From: Streptomyces wedmorensis
GTDB taxonomy: Bacteria; Actinomycetota; Actinomycetes; Streptomycetales; Streptomycetaceae
Assembly (NCBI RefSeq): GCF_000716445.1
Contig: NZ_JNWK01000012.1
Coordinates: 62,001-126,000, forward strand
Reading direction: 5' to 3'
DNA length: 64,000 nt
The translations under genes were made by a program, and so were the position numbers. Positions within the stretch are counted from its first letter, which is position 1, and each line of letters opens with the position of its first letter. Under the pieces are notes generated by a model. It did not search any database. It saw nothing but the letters and a program-made list of their open reading frames with translations, and had not been told where the DNA came from. Below, piece after piece: positions 51,301-59,878 of this stretch.

Positions 51301-52391
51301 CGTGCCTCTCCTGAGGGTCGGTCTGACGTCGGGGTCTTGCGTGTCCGGGCGGCGAGGCGGACCAGGCCGCCGGGCAGGAAGAGCACCACCGCGACGACGG
51401 CGGCGCCGTAGAGGTAGCGCGCGGCCTCCCCCGGTGCGATCCCGCCCGTCCCGGGGGCGGAGACCAGGGGCAGCGCGTCGCTGTAGCGGGTGAGGAGTTG
51501 CGGCAGGAGGGAGACGAAGACGCCTCCGGCCACCGCGCCCGCGACCGAGCCGAGACCGCCGATGACGATCATGGCCAGGTATTCGAGGGAGAGCGCCATA
51601 CCGAAGTACTCGGGCACGGTGCGCTGGAAGACCAGGGCGAGCAGGACGCCCGCGAGGCCCGCGTACATGGACGACAGGACGAAGACGGCCGCGCGGTAGC
51701 GGGCCACCGGGATGCCCATGACGCCGGCGGCGATCCGGTGGTCCCGGATGGCGTTCATGGCGCGGCCGGGACGGCCCCTGAGGACCCCGCGGGCGAAGAG
51801 GACCCCGCCGACGAGCAGGACGAGCCCCAGGTACCAGAGCTTCTCGACGGCACCGAACGGCACCTGGGCGACGAGGAGTTCCGTGTCGTCGAAGGTGAGG
51901 CCGAAGAGGGAGAGCGGCGGGACCGCGCGGCCGTTGTAGCCGCCGGTGACGTCATGGGCGTTGAACAGCACGTGCTGGCCGATGAAGATCAGCGCGAGGG
52001 TGGCGATGCCCAGGTACGCGCCGCGCAGCCGTCCCGCGATCGGGCTGAACACCCCGCCGGCCAGACCCGCGAGGGCGACCGCGAGGACGGCGGCGAGCCA
52101 GCCGGGCAGCCCGAGGCCGGCCAGGCCGTCGGAGCCGTCCCCGGCGAACGCGCAGTAGCCGTAGGCTCCGACGGCGAGGAAGAAGGCGTGCCCCATCGAG
52201 AGCTGGCCGGTGGCACCGGTCAGCAGGTTGATGCCGATGGCCCCCAGGGCGGCGGCCATCGCGAACAACCCGGCCTGGAGCCAGAAGCGGTCCAGGTAGA
52301 ACGGGAGCGCGGCGAGCAGCAGGCCCGCGGCGGACCAGCCGTACACCAGGGCGCGGCCCCGGACGACGGGACGGGTGAGGGTCTCAGACAC
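51297..52391 (-). CDS. branched-chain amino acid-type ABC transporter, permease LivM
   Basis: A 364-aa permease with about ten helices, the LivM-type ATLALIFIGQHVL region and the EAA-like loop (GRAMNAIRDHRIAAGVMGI) that docks on the ATPases. It overlaps the substrate-binding gene downstream and the LivH gene upstream by a few bases, so translation is coupled. Confidence 0.9.
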   Translation of the reverse strand: MSETLTRPVVRGRALVYGWSAAGLLLAALPFYLDRFWLQAGLFAMAAALGAIGINLLTGATGQLSMGHAFFLAVGAYGYCAFAGDGSDGLAGLGLPGWLAAVLAVALAGLAGGVFSPIAGRLRGAYLGIATLALIFIGQHVLFNAHDVTGGYNGRAVPPLSLFGLTFDDTELLVAQVPFGAVEKLWYLGLVLLVGGVLFARGVLRGRPGRAMNAIRDHRIAAGVMGIPVARYRAAVFVLSSMYAGLAGVLLALVFQRTVPEYFGMALSLEYLAMIVIGGLGSVAGAVAGGVFVSLLPQLLTRYSDALPLVSAPGTGGIAPGEAARYLYGAAVVAVVLFLPGGLVRLAARTRKTPTSDRPSGEAR

Positions 52392-53274
52392 GGGCGAGCT
52401 CCTTCGTGCCGAAGAGTCCGGCCGGGCGGATCAGCAGCACCGCGACCATCACGAGGTAGGGGGCGACGTCGCCGATCCCCCGGCCCAGGAAGGTCAGATC
52501 CCCTTGGTAGCCGGTGGCGAGCGACTCGGTGATCCCGACGAGCAGCCCGCCGACGAGGGCACCCGTGGTGGAGTCGAGACCGCCGAGGATGGCGGCGGGG
52601 AAGGCCTTCAGCGCGGCGAGCGAGGTGGCCCGTTCCAGGCCGGGGGTCGGGAAGACCGTGAGGAACAGCGCGGCGACGGCGGCGAGACCGCCGGCGACCG
52701 CCCAGGCGCCCAGCGACACCCGGCCCAGCCGGATGCCCATCAGGGCGGCGGTCTCCTGGTTCTCGGCCGCGGCCCGCATCGCCACGCCCCAGGACGTGTA
52801 CCGGAAGGCGAGCAGGAACGCGGTGATGAGCAGGGCCGCGGCGAGGAGCGCCGCGATCCGGGTCTCGGCGATCGTGACCGGGCCGACGGTGACGACGGCG
52901 TCGCCCCACGGGTCGCCGAGGGCCAGGATGTCGGTGCCGATCCGCCGGGTCAGCTCGGTGGCGAGGAGGATGTCCACGCCGATCGTGACGATCGCGAGGA
53001 CGCTGTGGTCGCCACCCCGGTGGCGGCGCATCACGAGGAACTCGACGGCCGCGCCGACCACCGCCGCGCCCGCGACGCCGGCGAGCAGCGCGGGCCAGAA
53101 GCCGATCGTGTCGTGGAGCACGGCGGTGACGTAACCGCCGGCGAGCAGGAGGGACGCGTGGGCGAAGTTCACGACCTCGGTGGCGCGGAAGATCACCACG
53201 AAGCCGAGGGCGATGAGGGCGTAGATCGAGCCCAGTGAGACGCCGTTGATCAGGAATTCGGCGAAGGTGCTCAC
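52384..53274 (-). CDS. branched-chain amino acid-type ABC transporter, permease LivH
   Basis: A 296-aa permease with about eight helices. INGVSLGSIYALIALGFVVI and VNFAHASLLLAGGYV are hallmark LivH sequences; GVAMRAAAENQETAALMGI is the EAA loop. The GTG at 53274 is chosen because it overlaps the stop of the ATPase gene upstream (GTGA), as do the other genes of the operon. Confidence 0.9.
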   Translation of the reverse strand: MSTFAEFLINGVSLGSIYALIALGFVVIFRATEVVNFAHASLLLAGGYVTAVLHDTIGFWPALLAGVAGAAVVGAAVEFLVMRRHRGGDHSVLAIVTIGVDILLATELTRRIGTDILALGDPWGDAVVTVGPVTIAETRIAALLAAALLITAFLLAFRYTSWGVAMRAAAENQETAALMGIRLGRVSLGAWAVAGGLAAVAALFLTVFPTPGLERATSLAALKAFPAAILGGLDSTTGALVGGLLVGITESLATGYQGDLTFLGRGIGDVAPYLVMVAVLLIRPAGLFGTKELARV

Positions 53275-54182
53275 GCGGCGGTCTCCTCTCCGAGGTAGGC
53301 GCGGACGACCGCCGGGTCGTTCTGGACGTCGGCGGGGGCCCCGTCGGCGATCCGGCGGCCGAAGTCGAGGACGGTGACGGAGTCGGCGAGCCGCATCACC
53401 AGACCCATGTCGTGTTCGACGAGGAGCACCGAGATGCCCAGGCTGTCGCGGACGCCCGCGATGACCGAGGCCGTACGGCGCCGCTCGTCGGCGGTCATGC
53501 CCGCGACCGGCTCGTCGAGCAGCAGCAGCTTCGGCTCCATGCACAGGGCGCGGGCCAGTTCCGCGAGCTTCTGCTGCCCGTACGGCAGGGAGCCCGCGGG
53601 TCGCGCGAGCTGCTCCTCCAGGCCCACGAAGGCCGCGATCTCCCGGACCCTCGCCCGGTGCCGTGCCTCCTCCCTGGCCGCCGACGGCAGCCGCAGCCCG
53701 GCCGCCAGGAAGCCCGTACGGGTGAGCCGGTGGCGGCCCAGCATCAGGCTGTCCTCGACGGTGGCGCGCGGCGGCAGCGCCAGGTTCTGGAAGATCCGGC
53801 CCACCCCCAGGTCCGCGATCCGGTGCGGCGGCAGCGCGGTCAGCTCGTGCGCGCCGAACCGGACGGAGCCCTCGGTGGCGCGGTACACGCCGGAGAGGAC
53901 GTTGAAACAGGTCGACTTGCCCGCCCCGTTGGGTCCGATGAGGGCGTGGACGGTCCCGGGCCTGACGGTGAAGCCGACCCCGTCGAGGGCGGTGAGACCG
54001 GCGAACCGGACGGTGACGTCGCGGACTTCGAGGGCCGGGACGCCGGACCCGGCTGCGGGCGGTACGGGGGTGCCGGACCCGCCGGTGTCCCCGGGGGCTC
54101 CGGGCGACGTGCCGGCCGTCGGCGTGGCGGCGCCGTCGGCGCCGGGCACCGGCTCTCCGCCGGGCGGCGGGGTGCGCGTCAT
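53271..54182 (-). CDS. branched-chain amino acid-type ABC transporter, ATPase LivG
   Basis: A 303-aa ATPase. Walker A GPNGAGKST, LivG-typical GVGRIFQNLALPP, a signature SLPYGQQKLAELARAL (first residues variant of LSGGQ) and Walker B LLLLDEPVAGM are seen. About 45 N-terminal residues before the fold are Gly/Pro/Thr-rich and poorly conserved in appearance. ATG at 54182 overlaps the LivF stop. Confidence 0.9.
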   Translation of the reverse strand: MTRTPPPGGEPVPGADGAATPTAGTSPGAPGDTGGSGTPVPPAAGSGVPALEVRDVTVRFAGLTALDGVGFTVRPGTVHALIGPNGAGKSTCFNVLSGVYRATEGSVRFGAHELTALPPHRIADLGVGRIFQNLALPPRATVEDSLMLGRHRLTRTGFLAAGLRLPSAAREEARHRARVREIAAFVGLEEQLARPAGSLPYGQQKLAELARALCMEPKLLLLDEPVAGMTADERRRTASVIAGVRDSLGISVLLVEHDMGLVMRLADSVTVLDFGRRIADGAPADVQNDPAVVRAYLGEETAA

Positions 54183-54997
54183 CGGGTCTCCTCCCAGCGG
54201 GACAGGACCGGGTGGGCGGCCCGCGCGTCGGCGGCGTCGGCGGCGGCCGCCTCGTCGACGACCCCGAGGTAGCGGCGGCGCACCTCGTCGGAGGCGGCGA
54301 GTTCGGCGGCGGGGCCCGAGAGCGTGACCTCCCCGACCTCCAGGACGTACGCGAGGGAGGCGAGCCGCAGCGCCAGCGCCGCGTTCTGCTCGACGAGGAG
54401 GACCGCCGTGCCCTGGGCGTTGATCTCGCGGACCGCGTCGGCGATGCGGGCCGCCATCAGCGGCGCGAGGCCCAGAGAAGGCTCGTCCAGGAGGAGGAGA
54501 CCCGGCCGGGCCATGAGCGCACGGCCGACGGCGAGCATCTGCTGCTCGCCGCCCGAGAGCAGCCCGGCCCGCTGGTGGGCACGGTCCGCCAGGACGGGGA
54601 ACAGCTCGTGGACGCGCCGCAGCGCCGCCGTCTTCGCCGCCCGGCCGCCGCGCCCCCCGAGGGCGCCCGCGCGCAGGTTGTCCTCGACCGTCATCCGCGC
54701 GAAGACCTGGCGGCCCTCAGGCACCTGGGAGACACCGGCCGCGACGACCCGGTCGGGCGGCAGCCCGTCGAGCGGCCGGCCGTCGCGGCTCACCGTGCCC
54801 GAGACCACGGCGCCGCCGTGGAAACGGAGGGTGCGCGAGACCGCCCGCAGCAGCGTGGACTTGCCGGCCCCGTTGCCTCCCAGGACCGTGACGACCGTGC
54901 CGGCCGGCACGGTCAGCGATACCCGCCGCAGCGCGTGCACGGGCCCGTATCCCGCCGTCAGGTCCGTCACCTGGAGAGCGGGTGCGGTACCTCCCAT
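54179..54997 (-). CDS. branched-chain amino acid-type ABC transporter, ATPase LivF
   Basis: A 272-aa ATPase with Walker A GGNGAGKST, LivF-type VSQVPEGRQVFARMTVEDNL, signature LLSGGEQQMLAVGRALM and Walker B LLLLDEPSLGL. The ATG at 54997 is chosen over the GTG at 55027 because AAAGGGGAA lies just before it. First gene of the operon; the promoter lies in the 196-bp gap shared with the divergent PucR gene. Confidence 0.9.
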   Translation of the reverse strand: MGGTAPALQVTDLTAGYGPVHALRRVSLTVPAGTVVTVLGGNGAGKSTLLRAVSRTLRFHGGAVVSGTVSRDGRPLDGLPPDRVVAAGVSQVPEGRQVFARMTVEDNLRAGALGGRGGRAAKTAALRRVHELFPVLADRAHQRAGLLSGGEQQMLAVGRALMARPGLLLLDEPSLGLAPLMAARIADAVREINAQGTAVLLVEQNAALALRLASLAYVLEVGEVTLSGPAAELAASDEVRRRYLGVVDEAAAADAADARAAHPVLSRWEETR

Positions 54998-55126
54998 GGT
55001 TCCCCTTTCCCCGGCCGCCCTTGTCACCCGGCCGTTCAGTGGCGCTCACCCCAGCACCGCGCCGGACCGCGCGTCCACGTTCCGCGGCCGAAACGCTGCC
55101 GGTGACCAGCGGGCGCGGCGACCGGC

Positions 55127-55140
55127 TGTGCATGCGCACA
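55127..55140. promoter_or_regulatory. palindrome TGTGC-ATGC-GCACA between liv operon and pucR
   Basis: A 14-bp inverted repeat with 5-bp perfect arms lies 54 bp before pucR and 130 bp before livF. It is a plausible binding site for the PucR protein or another regulator of the importer. Confidence 0.4.
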
Positions 55141-55193
55141 ACGCTGCGCGTCAGGGCTGTGCGCGAGGGGCCCGGGCAGTGGATCCTCCGGGC

Positions 55194-56402
55194 ATGGGAC
55201 GGCGCAGACGGCGGACCGGTGACGACTGGAAGGTGCTCGCCCAGGCGTGCGCGACGCTTCTGGAGCGGGTACCGGAACTGGTGGACGAGCACCTACGGGA
55301 GCTCCACGCGTACGAGCCCGCCTACGGGCGGATCCTCCCGTACGACCAGCACTGGCAGGAGGCCGAGGAGGCGATGCGGATCGGGATCGAGATGATCTCG
55401 GCACCTCGCGACTCGCCCCGCCGGGACCTGGAGCACGCGGACGAGATGGGCCGGCGGCGGGCCGCGCAGGGCATGCCGCTGGAGCTCGTCGTCCACGCGT
55501 ACCGGCACGCCGGGCACCTGGTGTGGGACGCGCTGATCGAGAGCGCCGGCACCGACACGGGGCAGCTGGCCGCGCTCATGCAGTCCGCCACGACGGTGTG
55601 GTCGGCGGTGGACGCCCAGGCCGACACCGCGTCGGAGGCGTACCGGGCGGCCGAACTGGAGCTGCACCGCCGTACGGACGAGCAGCTCCAGGCCCTCCTC
55701 GACGCCCTCCTCCAGGGCCAGCGCTCCCCCGAACTGGTCTCACGGGCCGCAGCCGGCCTCGACCTGCCGGAACAAGGCCGGTACGCGGTCGTCGTCCTCC
55801 GCTACGACCGGCGCGAGGAACGCGAACCGTTCCACCGTCAGGTGCAGGGCGAAGGCGTCCGGTTCCTCTGGCGCATGGGCGCCGACTGCGAGCTGGGGGT
55901 GGTGGCGCTCGCCGGCGACACCGGCCTCGACGCCCTCTCCGAACTCCTCGACGGGCGCTGCCCCGGTCCCGGCGGCATCAGCCCCGTCGTCGTCGGCCTC
56001 ACCGAACTCGGCCGCGCCCGGCGGCTCGCCGAACTAGCCCTCCGCACCTGCCCGCCCGGCAGCCGCGAGATCGTCCGCCTCGACCGGCGGATGGCCGGCG
56101 CGCTCGTCGTCTCCCAGCCGGAGATGGCGAGCCTGCTGGTCTCGGACGTCCTCGGAGGGCTCCTGGAGCTCGACCCGGCGGACCGGGCGGTCCTCCTGGA
56201 GACGCTGGACGTGTGGCTGGAGTGCGAGGGGTCGGCCGGGCGTGCCGCGGGGCGGCTGTACTGCCACCGCAACACGGTCTTCAACCGGCTGCGGCGGCTC
56301 GAGCAGCTGACGACGCGGTCGCTGTCCCGGCCGCGGGACCTCACGGAGATGACGCTGGCCCTGGACGCGTTCCGGCTGACGGCGTCCGGGGGTGCCGGCT
56401 GA
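55194..56402 (+). CDS. PucR-family (CdaR/HTH_30) transcriptional regulator
   Basis: A 402-aa regulator whose C-terminus carries the PucR-type HTH (GSAGRAAGRLYCHRNTVFNRLRRLE-like stretch near 345-375; key residues HRNTV). The middle (about 170-290) resembles the GGDEF-like sensor of this family (YAVVVLRYDRREE, GRCPGPGGISPVVVG) and the N-terminal part is helical (RRDLEHADEMGRRRAAQGMP). Divergent placement suggests it controls the liv-type operon. ATG at 55194. Confidence 0.85.
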   Translation: MGRRRRRTGDDWKVLAQACATLLERVPELVDEHLRELHAYEPAYGRILPYDQHWQEAEEAMRIGIEMISAPRDSPRRDLEHADEMGRRRAAQGMPLELVVHAYRHAGHLVWDALIESAGTDTGQLAALMQSATTVWSAVDAQADTASEAYRAAELELHRRTDEQLQALLDALLQGQRSPELVSRAAAGLDLPEQGRYAVVVLRYDRREEREPFHRQVQGEGVRFLWRMGADCELGVVALAGDTGLDALSELLDGRCPGPGGISPVVVGLTELGRARRLAELALRTCPPGSREIVRLDRRMAGALVVSQPEMASLLVSDVLGGLLELDPADRAVLLETLDVWLECEGSAGRAAGRLYCHRNTVFNRLRRLEQLTTRSLSRPRDLTEMTLALDAFRLTASGGAG

Positions 56403-56454
56403 GGGCGCCGCCGCGCGGCCCCGGGCGGCCGAACGCACCTGTCAGGATGGGCCC

Positions 56455-57072
56455 ATGACGATCATTGGGGACATATGCACGGACCGGCAGCGGCGGCGGA
56501 ACCTCGGGCGCGTGGTGCTGGCCGGAGGGGTGGCGGCGGGAGTCGCGTGCCTGGTGGGCCCCTGGCTCGCCGAGTCGACGAGGCTGCTGGTCCTGGCCAC
56601 CGCCTTCGAGTACCGCTGGCCGAGCTTCGCCGTGGCGGTCGTGCTGCTCGGCGCGGCGGTGCGGCTGCTGACGGACCGGGCGGCGATCCGGCGACTGGCG
56701 TTCGCCCTGTGCGGAGTGGCGCTCATCGGTACCGGGTGGTTCCGGATGGTGGTCTTCCCGATGATCGGCGGCGACTGGGAGGAGACGGCCCGGACGGCCG
56801 CGCCGCGGGGCGCGGACCGGTACCTCGTGGTGGAGGAGGGCGCGGCCATGATCGACCCGCTCTGGAGGGTGACGGTCGTGGACGGGTCCGGGATCGCCGC
56901 GCGCCGCTGGCCGGTCGCCTCGCTCAACGGCGACTCCGCCGAGGGCGCGCTGTCGAACGTGGCCTGGGCCGGGCCCGACGCCCTGGTCCTCACGACCGGG
57001 GACGGCGAGGTGACGACTGTCCGTCTCGATCCGCGCACCGGGGAGCCGGAGCGGGAGTTGTCCGTGCCGTAG
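56455..57072 (+). CDS. membrane protein of unknown function
   Basis: A 205-aa protein with about three N-terminal membrane helices (about 18-40, 47-70 and 80-100) and a soluble C-terminal half (GADRYLVVEEGAAMIDPLWR, VTTVRLDPRTGEPERELS) rich in beta strands. No enzyme motif. AGGATGGG precedes the ATG. Confidence 0.65.
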   Translation: MTIIGDICTDRQRRRNLGRVVLAGGVAAGVACLVGPWLAESTRLLVLATAFEYRWPSFAVAVVLLGAAVRLLTDRAAIRRLAFALCGVALIGTGWFRMVVFPMIGGDWEETARTAAPRGADRYLVVEEGAAMIDPLWRVTVVDGSGIAARRWPVASLNGDSAEGALSNVAWAGPDALVLTTGDGEVTTVRLDPRTGEPERELSVP

Positions 57073-57136
57073 GGCGGCCGGGTCCGCCGTACCGGCCGGG
57101 GAAGGTCCCGGCCCGTACGGTGTGCCGTCGCCGGTG

Positions 57137-58288
57137 CTACGAGAGGAAGTCCCGGGCGATGTTCGCCGCGGCTTCCTCCAGGAGCGGGCCCGCGTTCGCC
57201 ATGGACTTGGCCGGGTCGGGCTCCAGGGCCGCGAGCGGGTAGGCGCGGCGGATGCCGGCGGCGCCGAGGACCTCGGGGGCGAGCGCGAGGCGGCCGCAGA
57301 CCGCGACGACCTCCTTGCCGGCGGCCCGCGCGGCCGCGGCGACGCCGGCGGGGGCCTTGCCGTGGAGGGTCTGCTCGTCGAGGGAGCCTTCACCGGTGAT
57401 GACGAGGGTGGCGCGCTCGAGGGCGGGGGCGAAGCCGAGGACGTCGAGCATGAGCTCGATGCCGGGGCGGAAGCTCGCGCCGAGGATGAGCGCGCCGTAG
57501 CCGATGCCGCCGGCGCCGCCGGCCCCGGGGGCGAGGGCGGCTTCGGCGGCCTTGGGGCCGATGGCCTTCTCGAGGACGGTGGCGTAGTGGGCGAGGGCCG
57601 CGTCGAGGGTGCGGACGTCGTCGGGGGTGGCGCCCTTCTGGGGGCCGTAGACGGCGGGGGCGCCCTTGGGGCCGGTGAGCGGGTTGTCGACGTCGCTGGC
57701 GAGGATGAGGTCGATGTCCGCGAGGCGGGGGTCGAGCCCGGTGAGGTCGGCCGTGGCGAGGTCGGCGAGCGGCGCGCCGCCGGGGCCGACGGGCTCGCCG
57801 GCCGCGTCGAGGAAGCGGGCGCCGAGTGCGGCGAGCATGCCGGCGCCGCCGTCGGTGGTGGCGCTGCCGCCGACGCCGAAGACGACGGCGGTGGCGCCGG
57901 CGTCGAGGGCCGCGCGGAGGAGTTCGCCGGAGCCGTACGTGGTCGCGGTGAGCGGGGCGAAGACGCCCTGCGGGAGGAGCTGGAGGCCGGAGGCTTCCGC
58001 CATTTCGACGACCGCGGTGGTGTCGCGCAGCGCGAACGCCGCGGTGACCTGCTCGCCGAGCGGTCCCGTGACGCGTACCTCGCGGCGTTCGAAGCCGGCC
58101 GCGACGGCGGCCGCGACGGTGCCGTCGCCGCCGTCCGCGACGGGCAGGGTCTCCACCGTGAGCTCGGGGACGACCCGTCGCAGTCCTGCTGTGACCCGCT
58201 CCGCGACCTGCACGGCCGTGAGCGAACCCTTGAACTTGTCAGCCGCCACGAGCACGTGAGCGACCTGAGTTGCTGCCCCGTCCGTCAC
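57137..58288 (-). CDS. glxK: glycerate kinase
   Basis: A 383-aa glycerate kinase of the bacterial GlxK type that phosphorylates D-glycerate, linking glyoxylate or glycerate use to glycolysis. HVLVAADKFKGSLTAVQVAE, PVADGGDGTVAAAVA and FGVGGSATTDGGAGMLAALG are signature stretches; ITGEGSLDEQTLHGKAPAGV is near the C-terminal active site. Start is a GTG at 58288. Confidence 0.9.
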   Translation of the reverse strand: MTDGAATQVAHVLVAADKFKGSLTAVQVAERVTAGLRRVVPELTVETLPVADGGDGTVAAAVAAGFERREVRVTGPLGEQVTAAFALRDTTAVVEMAEASGLQLLPQGVFAPLTATTYGSGELLRAALDAGATAVVFGVGGSATTDGGAGMLAALGARFLDAAGEPVGPGGAPLADLATADLTGLDPRLADIDLILASDVDNPLTGPKGAPAVYGPQKGATPDDVRTLDAALAHYATVLEKAIGPKAAEAALAPGAGGAGGIGYGALILGASFRPGIELMLDVLGFAPALERATLVITGEGSLDEQTLHGKAPAGVAAAARAAGKEVVAVCGRLALAPEVLGAAGIRRAYPLAALEPDPAKSMANAGPLLEEAAANIARDFLS

Positions 58289-58378
58289 CTTGCATCCCTT
58301 GCTTTCGAACGTGCAGTCGCGCCGGTGCCGACCCTATCCGTACCGCCAGACGGCGTGCCACCCCCTGATAAGGCGATA

Positions 58379-58412
58379 TTCCGTACCATAGTGGTGTCAC
58401 ATGAGTACGGAA
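58379..58412. promoter_or_regulatory. 8-bp inverted repeat TTCCGTAC-N18-GTACGGAA
   Basis: Perfect 8-bp arms (58379-58386 and 58405-58412) lie in the 248-bp AT-richer gap between the divergent glycerate kinase and ADP-ribosylglycohydrolase genes. It could be an operator; a further CCGTAC half-site is at 58338. Confidence 0.45.
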
Positions 58413-58536
58413 CCTCTCGATCGGGCCCCGCGCGAGCGGCCCTGGGCGGCGATGACCGGGCAGGGTGGCGACCATCGCCTGCGCCGGGCCGGGAGGGCCC
58501 GTACCGAGGCGGAGCCTCGCGAGGGCGAGGGCTGAC

Positions 58537-59604
58537 GTGGACTTCTCGTACGACGTGCTCGCGGACCGGATCCTGGGCGGCTGGACGGGCCGGATCGCGG
58601 GGAACGTGCTCGGCAAGCCGGTGGAGCGCGGGGACCACTGGACCCGGGACCGCATCGACGCGTACCTGCGGCTGACGGACGCGCTGCCGCTGACGGACTA
58701 CCTGCCGCCCCCGCCGCCCGGGGCGACCGGCTTCGAGCTGCGGCCCGAGTGGCCGAGGTGCGTGCGCGGCGGGGTCGACGGCAGCTGCCGGGACGACGAC
58801 GTCGACTGGTCGGTGCTCGGGCTGCACCTCCTGGAGACGCGTGGTTTCGGGTTCACGACCGAGCAGCTCGGCGAGGAGTGGCTGGCGCGGCTGCCGTACC
58901 TGCAGACGTTCACGGCCGAGCGGGTCGCGTACCGGAACCTCGCGAACGGGCTGCGGCCGCCGTTGACGGCCACGTACGACAATCCGTACCAGGAATGGAT
59001 CGGCGCCCTGATCCGGGCCGACGTCTACGGCTGGACCTGTCCGGGCGATCCGCGCCGGGCCGCCTCGCTGGCCCGCCGGGACGCGGTCCTCTCGCACACC
59101 GGGAACGGCGTGTACGGGGCGATGTGGGCGGCCGCGCTGGTCGCCGCCGCCTTCACCGCGCCCGATGTCCGCTCCGTCCTGGAGGCGGGCCTGGAGCGGA
59201 TCCCGGCGAGCAGCCGGCTCGCCCGGACCGTGCGGGGGGCGATCGCCCTGTACGAGTCCGGGCTCGGCTGGTCCGACGCGCTGGACGAGCTGGCGGAGCG
59301 GACGGCGGGGCTCGGCTGGATCCACACCGTCCCGAACGCGGCCGTCCTGACCGCCGGACTCCTGTACGGCGAGGGGGACTTCACCCGCACGATCGCGCTG
59401 ACCGTGCGCGGCGGCCTCGACACGGACTCCAACGGCGCGACGGCGGGCTCGGTGGCCGGGGTGATGTGCGGGGCGGCCTCGATTCCGCCGCAATGGAAGG
59501 AGCCCCTGCGGGACCGTGTGGACAGCGCGGTGTTCGGCTTCGACGGCGTCCGGATCAGCGAACTGGCCCGGCGGACCCTGCGGTTGGCGGTGCCGTCGGC
59601 GTGA
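58537..59604 (+). CDS. ADP-ribosylglycohydrolase family protein
   Basis: A 355-aa protein of the DraG/ADP-ribosylhydrolase family. The di-metal acidic clusters are GSCRDDDVDWS near the middle and LDTDSNGATAGSVAGVMCG near the C-terminus, so the Mg site appears intact. DraG-type enzymes remove ADP-ribose from proteins or other targets. GTG at 58537 is chosen over the upstream frame because GAGGG lies before it. It lies next to an SIR2 gene, with a VapB-like gene between. Confidence 0.87.
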   Translation: MDFSYDVLADRILGGWTGRIAGNVLGKPVERGDHWTRDRIDAYLRLTDALPLTDYLPPPPPGATGFELRPEWPRCVRGGVDGSCRDDDVDWSVLGLHLLETRGFGFTTEQLGEEWLARLPYLQTFTAERVAYRNLANGLRPPLTATYDNPYQEWIGALIRADVYGWTCPGDPRRAASLARRDAVLSHTGNGVYGAMWAAALVAAAFTAPDVRSVLEAGLERIPASSRLARTVRGAIALYESGLGWSDALDELAERTAGLGWIHTVPNAAVLTAGLLYGEGDFTRTIALTVRGGLDTDSNGATAGSVAGVMCGAASIPPQWKEPLRDRVDSAVFGFDGVRISELARRTLRLAVPSA

Positions 59605-59612
59605 GGGGCGGG

Positions 59613-59816
59613 TCAGCCCTGCGGGGGCTCCGGCGGGACGATCTCGCCGGTGCGGTGGGGCTCGTCGCGGCCGGCGACCCGGGCTTCGGTGCGGTGCCCC
59701 CGCGCGATGTAGTCGCGGACGACGGCCTCCACCGCGTCCTGCGGGTTGCCGATGCCCGCCAATACCATGACTTCCACGACGAGTTCGGCGTCGAGCGCGA
59801 TGTTCACCTTGGCCAT
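59613..59816 (-). CDS. VapB-like antitoxin-type ribbon-helix-helix protein
   Basis: A 67-aa protein starting MAKVNIALDAELVVEVMVLA, the form of a VapB/DUF2191-type antitoxin N-terminus, followed by GNPQDAVEAVVRDYI and a Pro-rich tail. No PIN-domain toxin (VapC) lies within the neighbouring genes, so it seems an orphan regulator or antitoxin. No Shine-Dalgarno; TACGTT 6 nt before the ATG suggests a leaderless mRNA. Confidence 0.65.
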   Translation of the reverse strand: MAKVNIALDAELVVEVMVLAGIGNPQDAVEAVVRDYIARGHRTEARVAGRDEPHRTGEIVPPEPPQG

Positions 59817-59878
59817 GCCGGGAACGTACACCGGAAAACCCGTTCGCGGAGCGGATTGCCCGTGCCTAGGGTCGTCCC

